This document shows positions 58,349-64,000 of a stretch of DNA of 64,000 bases, piece by piece (position 1 is the first letter of the stretch; the number at the start of each line of letters is the position of its first letter). The position numbers and the translations under genes were made by a program. The DNA lies in assembly GCA_009193035.1 (NCBI GenBank), contig SWDT01000060.1, forward strand, positions 124,001 to 188,000, in the 5' to 3' direction. The notes under the pieces are model-generated. The model searched no databases. It was given only the letters and a program-made list of their open reading frames with translations, and had not been told where the DNA came from. The DNA is from Halicephalobus mephisto. Its lineage: Eukaryota > Nematoda > Chromadorea > Rhabditida > Panagrolaimidae.

Positions 58349-58759
58349 ATGGGAAAGATTTTGAAAGCTGGACGTGTCGTTCTTGTTCTTGGCGGCAGAT
58401 TTGCCGGCCGTAAAGCTGTTGTCGTCAAAGCCTACGATGAAGGAGCTGCCGGACATCCCTATGGATGCGCCTTGGTTGCTGGCATCAACAAGTACCCTCT
58501 TCCCGTCACCAGGAAGATGAACAAGAAGAAGATTAAGAAGAGGAGCCACGTCAAGCCCTTCCTGAAGGTCATCAACTACTCTCACTTGTTGCCCACCCGC
58601 CTCAGTCTGGATGTTGAGTTCGACAAGAGTGCCGTCAACAAGGATGCCCTCAAGGAGCCTAAAAACAAGAAGAATGCTACTAAAGCAATCAAGAAGGAGT
58701 TCGAGACTCGCTACAAGTCGGGCAAGAACAAGTGGTTCTTCACCAAGCTCCGCTTCTAA
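58349..58759 (+). CDS. rpl-27: 60S ribosomal protein L27 (eL27)
   Basis: A single exon of 136 codons, the same length as animal eL27. Sequence runs MGKILKAGRVVLVLGGRFAG with the KOW motif at the N-terminus, then VAGINKYPLPVTRKM, HVKPFLKVINYSHLLPTRLS and the usual ending KNKWFFTKLRF. Codon use is strongly biased (CTC, AAG, GCC, AAC), as expected for a highly expressed gene and unlike its neighbours. Probably the downstream member of an operon with LSG1. Confidence 0.98.
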   Translation: MGKILKAGRVVLVLGGRFAGRKAVVVKAYDEGAAGHPYGCALVAGINKYPLPVTRKMNKKKIKKRSHVKPFLKVINYSHLLPTRLSLDVEFDKSAVNKDALKEPKNKKNATKAIKKEFETRYKSGKNKWFFTKLRF

Positions 58760-58904
58760 TTTTGTTTTGTTGAATGTTTTTGGTAATGAAAATTTTGTTA
58801 TTTATCAAAGTTTTCTCGGAAACTCCAAAAATTAAGTTTATTTTACGAATTAGACTTCCACCAGTATCGGGAAAATTACTTTCATAATATACACTGGGAA
58901 TTCT

Positions 58905-59819
58905 TTAGATCTTGTCCTTTGCGATCTGCTTCGGCGGGGCAACATTGTGGGATTTTTCAACCTAAAACAAACAATATCTTTTATTTTCTAAACTGAGCCA
59001 ACCTTGCGTGCAAGTGACTGGATCGACATGCAAACAGAGTAGAGATCCCGGGCCTCGAACAAATCCACGGATTGGAAAGTTTCCTCATCGATGACACCGA
59101 ATGAGCGAACTCCGTTTGAAAATTGATTAATGTTTTCCATACAATTGAAATTTGAAATTGGTTTCATAATTTTTTTGATTGTTCCGGGTTTGATGGCATT
59201 TAGAAGTTTACAAAGAATTTGACCATCTTTTAAAGTTTCATGGAAATTGGTACGATTTCCAGAAGTGTTGATGTCTTCTTTGATTAGGTCTTTTATCCAT
59301 TCAAGAAGATATGTGGCTTCTTCTTCGTTGAATTTTGAAGCTTGCTGCAAGAGGAAAGATTACGATAGGAGGATGAGTAAGAAGGGAATTTTCGTGGTGG
59401 GAGTTTTAGTGCGAAAAATATGAAAAAAAAAGAATATGTTCGAATTTTGAAAATTTTATTTTTTTTTATTTTTTCTATTTTTTTAAAGTTTTCTACTTTT
59501 TAAAGTTTTTTTAAAATTATTAAAAATAGAAGGAAATTTAAAATTTTTTATAATTTTTAAAGTTTTTTTAAAATTATAAAAAATAGAAGAAAATAATTAA
59601 ATTTTTTCTATTTTTTGAAGTTTTTTTAAAATTATTAAAAATAGAAGAAAATTTTTAAATTTAAAAAAAAATGAAAATTAGAGAATTATGAAACAAGGGA
59701 TGGAGGATTTTCCCCAGGGGAATATCCCTTTTTTGGTTTTTGGATATTATTAAACTTACTTTGTCGAGGACAGCAGCTCCAAGTCCTCCGGGCCTGGGTC
59801 GATGGTAATATGTCGCCAT
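58905..59819 (-). CDS. Calponin/transgelin family protein
   Basis: Exons 59760-59819, 59003-59344 and 58905-58961 give 152 residues. A single calponin-homology domain fills residues 25-130 (EATYLLEWIKDLI, FHETLKDGQILCKLLNAI, KPISNFNCMENINQFSNGVR, FEARDLYSVCMSIQSLARK). The short N-terminus MATYYHRPRPGGLGAAVLDK and C-terminal tail (VEKSHNVAPPKQIAKDKI) follow, and no complete calponin repeat is visible. It is probably an actin-associated muscle or cytoskeletal protein like C. elegans CPN-type transgelins. The first intron (415 bp) is repeat-rich; the 5' flank 59850-60000 is its promoter. Confidence 0.9.
59440..59690. repeat. Short AT tandem repeat, about 60 bp
   Basis: AAAATTATTAAAAATAGAAG and TTTTTAAAGTTTTTTTAAAA units, three to four times, in the calponin first intron. 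Confidence 0.7.
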
Positions 59820-60234
59820 TGTTATGGTTGTTCTTGTTCAATGAAGAAATTTTTGAATGACAATAATCTGTGGATAAAGCTTATATCCGGGATCGTTGGC
59901 CACGCCTTATTCTCGACAGTTCCTTCCGCCTCCGCGTTAAGGATCTCCACTGCAGTTATCGATCGGTAGTTGACAGTTTTTCCTTGATTTGAGGAAGCAG
60001 ACCAGTCAACAAGTTTGTAAACTGTCTACATTTTAGTTTAGGTAAAAAAATCTTTGGTCGATGAACACTGGGTTCACGAAAGTTGGTTTGCTTTTGGTTT
60101 TCTGAATTTCGAGGATTTGAGTCATTTCAGGATTAGATATATCACAAGGACAAATGACAATCGGAAAAATACGGTGGAAATGAAGGGAAATATGTCAAAG
60201 AAATAATAATCAAATGTGCAAATGACGAAAGAAT

Positions 60235-60800
60235 CAGGAAACTTTCGCTGCGGGACCAGTGTTCCATCAGTCGGCAGTTCTTTGATCTTTTTTGATGATA
60301 AATTTAGATTGATCTTTTTTATATCGGTTATATTTGATTCTTTTTTTGTTTCATAAGCTAATGTGCATTATGAAACAGCAAGTGCAAATTTAAAAAATCA
60401 AAAAAGTTTCGCTGCGGGACTAGTGTTCCATCAGTCGGCAGTTCTTTGATCTTTTTTGATGATAAATTTAGATTGATCTTTTTTATATCGGTTATATTTG
60501 ATTCTTTTTTTGATTATTAAGCTATTGCACATTATGAAATAGCAAGTGTAAATTTAAAAAATCAAAAAAGTTTCGCTGCGGGACCAGTGTTCCATCAGTC
60601 GGCAGTTCTTTGATCTTTTTTAAAACTAATTTCGAATTCGTAATTTTGACACGAATTTTGCTTGATTTATTTTTTTGATTAAGAATTAAATTACTGTACA
60701 TTGAAAAACAATAATTTCAAAGTTAAAAAAAAAATCAAACAACGTGTATGATAGGACTGATATTTCGTCATTCGGTAATTTCTTTGATCTTTTTTCTTTT
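60235..60800 (+). repeat. Tandem repeat, 165 bp unit, three good copies plus one degenerate
   Basis: Units start TTTCGCTGCGGGAC(C/T)AGTG at 60242, 60407 and 60572; the GC-rich core GTTCCATCAGTCGGCAGTTC is invariant in the three and degenerate at about 60745. Lies in the calponin 5' flank. Confidence 0.9.
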
Positions 60801-61059
60801 GAAAATAAATCCGGATTGGTGGTCTTGCAACGAATTTGTTTGATTTATTTTTCGCCCACAAGCTTGATTTTTAATCAATTATATTAAAAAATTAATAAAA
60901 ATAAGAAAAAATTAAAAATTAATAAAAATAAGAGAAAATTTTAAAAATTAATAAAAATAATAAAAATAAGAAAAAATTAAAATTTTCATATTTAATATCT
61001 CATTGATCAATGTTGTGTTTTACTAAAGTCGAAATTCAAATTTTTTACTTTAAGACATT

Positions 61060-61475
61060 TGAGTTTTTTTATTTCAAAATTGTTTTACTTAAATTAATAC
61101 CTAGAATTTGATATATAAATTCCCTTAATTCTGATTTTTCATATTAAAGTTAGAAATTCAGAATTTGAGATCGAAATTCGAATTTATTTTAAAACAATAG
61201 TAATAAATTTTTTATTTCAAAATTGTTTTACTTAAATTAATATCTAGAATTTGATATATAAATTCCCTAAATACTAGTCCGTTATATTAAAGTTTAAAAA
61301 TCAGAATTTGAGATCGAAATTCGAATTTATTTTAAAACAATAGTAATAAATTTTTTATTTCAAAATTGTCTTACTTAAATTAATACTTAGAATTTGATAT
61401 ATAAATTCCCTAAATACTAATCCGTTATATTAAAGTTTAAAAATCGAAATTCAAAATTGAAATTTGAATTTTTTA
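61060..61475. repeat. Tandem repeat, about 142 bp unit, three copies
   Basis: TTACTTAAATTAATACCTAG, TTGATATATAAATTCCC and GAGATCGAAATTCGAATTTA recur at about 142 bp. Confidence 0.85.
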
Positions 61476-61732
61476 CTTTAAAACGATATTCATAATTTTC
61501 CCAAAAATCTAAATTGTAATCAGAACTTCTTCAATTTTCTAAATAAAACTATAATTCCAAAATCTTTGCAAAAATCCCGACTTCAACCTTTGACTTTCAA
61601 ATGCAATAAAAAAAATTACAAAAAACTTAATTCTTCAATAATTAAAATCCTTCCAAAAACCACTCCAATCCAATACAAAAATTTCTATTTTTCAAACTTT
61701 CTCAAAATCCTTGATTTCATAACTCCAAATCA

Positions 61733-61906
61733 TCAAATAACCTTTTCTCGACCATTTTTTCCTGCACAAAGCGTTCCCTTTCTCAAGTATTCTTGAAATC
61801 CACGCGGGCGTCTTTGCCAGCTCATCCAACAACCCCCACTCGGATCTGCTTCTTTTTTGAAGCCGCTAGTTCTTATCCAATGATCTATGTAGGCGGATTT
61901 TGAAAT
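61733..61906 (-). CDS. Candidate small gene or exon downstream of the WDR75-like gene
   Basis: Beginning at an acceptor (ACTTGTTTAG) 90 bp after the WDR75-like stop, 57 codons stay open and look protein-like (YIDHWIRTSGFKKEADPSGG, then CWMSWQRRPRGFQEYL), ending in TGA at 61733. The spacing suggests a downstream operon gene, but the only Met is at codon 30. Either the start is non-standard, an upstream ATG has been lost, or this is a relic. No family recognised. Confidence 0.3.
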   Translation of the reverse strand: MSKSAYIDHWIRTSGFKKEADPSGGCWMSWQRRPRGFQEYLRKGTLCAGKNGREKVI

Positions 61907-61996
61907 CTAAACAAGTAAATATCTTCCACTTATTCTATTTCATAACTGAAAACAAAAACTCAACAACGAATAAAGCTCGAAAATCACTATTATTAT

Positions 61997-64000
61997 TCAA
62001 GCCAATTCTTCTCTCGGGATGAAGCATTCCTTAATAATTTCAGGAGCCAGTCTTGTCAGTGGAGCAGAAGCATAAACAGGACCATCCAGTTTAGATTTCA
62101 GAGATATATTCTTGTACGTTTTCACGTGTTTTAGTCTCGTTTCTTGTTCTCGACTCTGAACAATCAATTCAGCAAATGGAGTTTTCTTCACAGCAATATC
62201 CCGATCTGTATCGTTTTCTGCGTTTTCTAATTTCAAAAGACAAAGATTTGTAACATTAGGACCCTTCTTGACAGAACCCAAAAACCGTAAATTCCTTCCA
62301 GACGTTGCCACGAACAACTGTTTTACAGAACTTCCAAAAACAATTTCTTTTTCCAAATCTCCAGTAACAGGATCAATAACATACGCTAAAAAAAATCACA
62401 TTATTGTAAAAATTCCAAATGTTTTTATAAAGCTTTTTCAACATCAATTTCCAAAACTTAGTGGAGACCTAAAGTATTTTACGTGAGATTTTTGTTTTTC
62501 CGTGGTAGTTCTTTTGAAATCACTCCATTTTGCAGAAAAAACTTTTTAAAAAATACACTTTTCCTATGTAAAACTAAAAATTTTAAAATTCATTTCATCT
62601 AAAATACAAAAACCCTCCAGAATCAACAACAACTATATATTAAAATATTTTTAAAAATCCCGAAAATAATTATTTAAAAAAATAAAAAAACAAACCTTTG
62701 GATTTTTTATAGCAACACAAAACTTCCAACGATGAAAATATCGAAACATGCGAAACAGTTACAATCCAATTGACAGATTGATTAACCACATCAAAAGCAG
62801 AAACACAAAATTTGCTAGAAATAATCAGAATATTTTCTGCTCCTTCCTTTTTCATTGGAGCCCATTCAATCATTATCGGTTCTGCAATAGCATCCACAAC
62901 TTTATAAATAGACAAATCTTCCAATTTCCAAATTATGATATATTTCGATCCACCTTCGCCATTTGTATGAATAGCTGCAAAACAATTACTTCTCAAAGAG
63001 GTTGCTGAACTAATTTTCGATCCCATCCAATGACTTGTTCTTGACAAATCTTGAAGCCATCTTCCAGATCTTTTAACATCTCTAATAAAAACCACAATTT
63101 GACCAATATCATCGATAAAAACAATTTCTTCTTCTTTCAATGATGCAAAAGCTTCTTCTACAGAAAGATCATCATTAGAAGACATGACTTTAAATCCAGA
63201 ATGCGGCCATTCAATTATATCCTCCAAACCAAGATCAGCAAGTGCAGATTTTGGATTTCTTCTAAAAAACTTAATCATTGAAGGTTCTTTTCCTCTATTC
63301 CTTCTTTTCTCCACAGTAACCAACGTAGAAGGAGATGCATTGACCAAATAAACATTCAACCAATCATAAATCAACCCATAAGGAATGTTATCTCTTGGAG
63401 GAGTATTTTCATCCGTCACATCAAACTAAAAACAAACATTTACAAAATTAAGTTTTTAAAAAACCTACAAATGCCACAGTTCTCCATTTAGTTGGATCAA
63501 ACCATTGAATATGTCCCAATCTTCCACCGGTCAAAACCAAATCCGGTCTAATAGGATCCTTACAAAGCGGAAGCCAATTAAAATCAGGATTCCATTGCAT
63601 CGTTTGAAGTTCACATAAAATATTCATCGACGAAGTCTGAATAATCCAAACAGTATTATCCTCTAATTGAACCGATAACAATGTTCCATCTTTTGACAAA
63701 CTCAAACAAGACACCGGAGAATCGAATTTTTCGGAATTATCCGGTTTCTGCCAACGTCCATTTCCAGTAGCATTCAGATTCCATCTCGTCACAGTCGCAT
63801 CACCACACCCGATGTAGAGAACTGCCTTATTAGACACTAGAAAGTCAATAGAAGAAGGATGTCGATGGAAGAACGACATGTTAGAAGCCTTGAATCCATT
63901 TTGAGAAAATTCCTTCCAGAATAGAATCCTTCCTATGTTCAACGAAGCGTAAAGAGTGTCTTCAACAATGGATACAGAATCAAATGCCAACAAATTTTGC
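61997..64000 (-). CDS. WD-repeat nucleolar protein, WDR75/Utp17-like (3' part)
   Basis: Exons 63469-64000 (continues past the edge), 62696-63425 and 61997-62385 give about 550 C-terminal residues in one frame. Beta-propeller-like units are seen: SPVSCLSLSKDGTLLSVQLE, DNTVWIIQTSSMNILCELQ, FNWLPLCKDPIRPDLVLTGG, then a second propeller-like part (FVVFID-type HTNGEGGSKYIIIWKLEDLS, ISSKFCVSAFDVVNQSVNWI) and a non-propeller tail (TPFAELIVQSREQETRLKHV, LTRLAPEIIKECFIP). This layout fits WDR75/Utp17, an SSU-processome protein needed for rRNA transcription and processing; identification is from pattern memory and moderate. Confidence 0.65.

Overview
The window is nuclear DNA of a nematode, very probably a rhabditid. 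Genes are compact with mostly 40-60 bp introns ending TTTTCAG or TTTTTAG, splice-acceptor-like sites sit directly in front of several ATGs (spliced-leader type), and two gene pairs lie 130-140 bp apart like nematode operons. The proteins are nematode-like too (transthyretin-like protein, calponin, inhibitory SMAD). Intergenic DNA is very AT-rich and full of short tandem arrays and MITEs.

Layout. (1) 1-15.5 kb: an accessory region. A minus-strand secreted-protein gene runs off the left edge, then eight plus-strand members of one family of small, mostly secreted, largely cysteine-free helical proteins follow in tandem: six look intact and two are pseudogenes. All share a two-exon, phase-0 structure, and most share a promoter (TTGTTTA / TTAACAAGTTCC / TATA box, with the TATA box about 32-42 bp before the ATG in five members). 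A 280-300 bp dispersed repeat with a UUCG-capped hairpin and several MITEs have invaded the array; one repeat copy broke a family member. (2) 15.8-18.8 kb: mitochondrial leucyl-tRNA synthetase on the minus strand. (3) 19.5-29.8 kb: two near-identical BTB-domain genes flank a nested mobile element. A dead mariner (20594-28135) was split by a 6.26 kb Polinton/Maverick remnant (21050-27306) with long TIRs and a near-perfect 6 bp target duplication. The remnant keeps an adenain-type protease fragment in each TIR, two DNA polymerase B tails, a probable jelly-roll capsid gene and a broken envelope-like gene. It also holds an intact, intron-containing host-type transthyretin-like gene. (4) 30-64 kb: mostly conserved genes: an unidentified two-exon gene; the vps-28/mrpl-15 operon; a large type I membrane glycoprotein; an inhibitory SMAD whose introns are packed with repeats; a 9.7 kb gene-poor interval with two notable palindrome arrays; pash-1 (DGCR8) divergent from the LSG1-rpl-27 operon; a calponin/transgelin; and a WDR75-like gene leaving the right edge.

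Functional themes of the conserved part are protein synthesis (lars-2, mrpl-15, rpl-27, LSG1, WDR75-like), miRNA processing (pash-1), ESCRT-I sorting (vps-28) and TGF-beta signalling (I-SMAD). The most unusual objects are the Polinton carrying a transthyretin-like gene, and the rapidly evolving secreted-protein array with its shared promoter. Exon coordinates were worked out by eye from splice consensus and reading-frame continuity; no similarity search was run.
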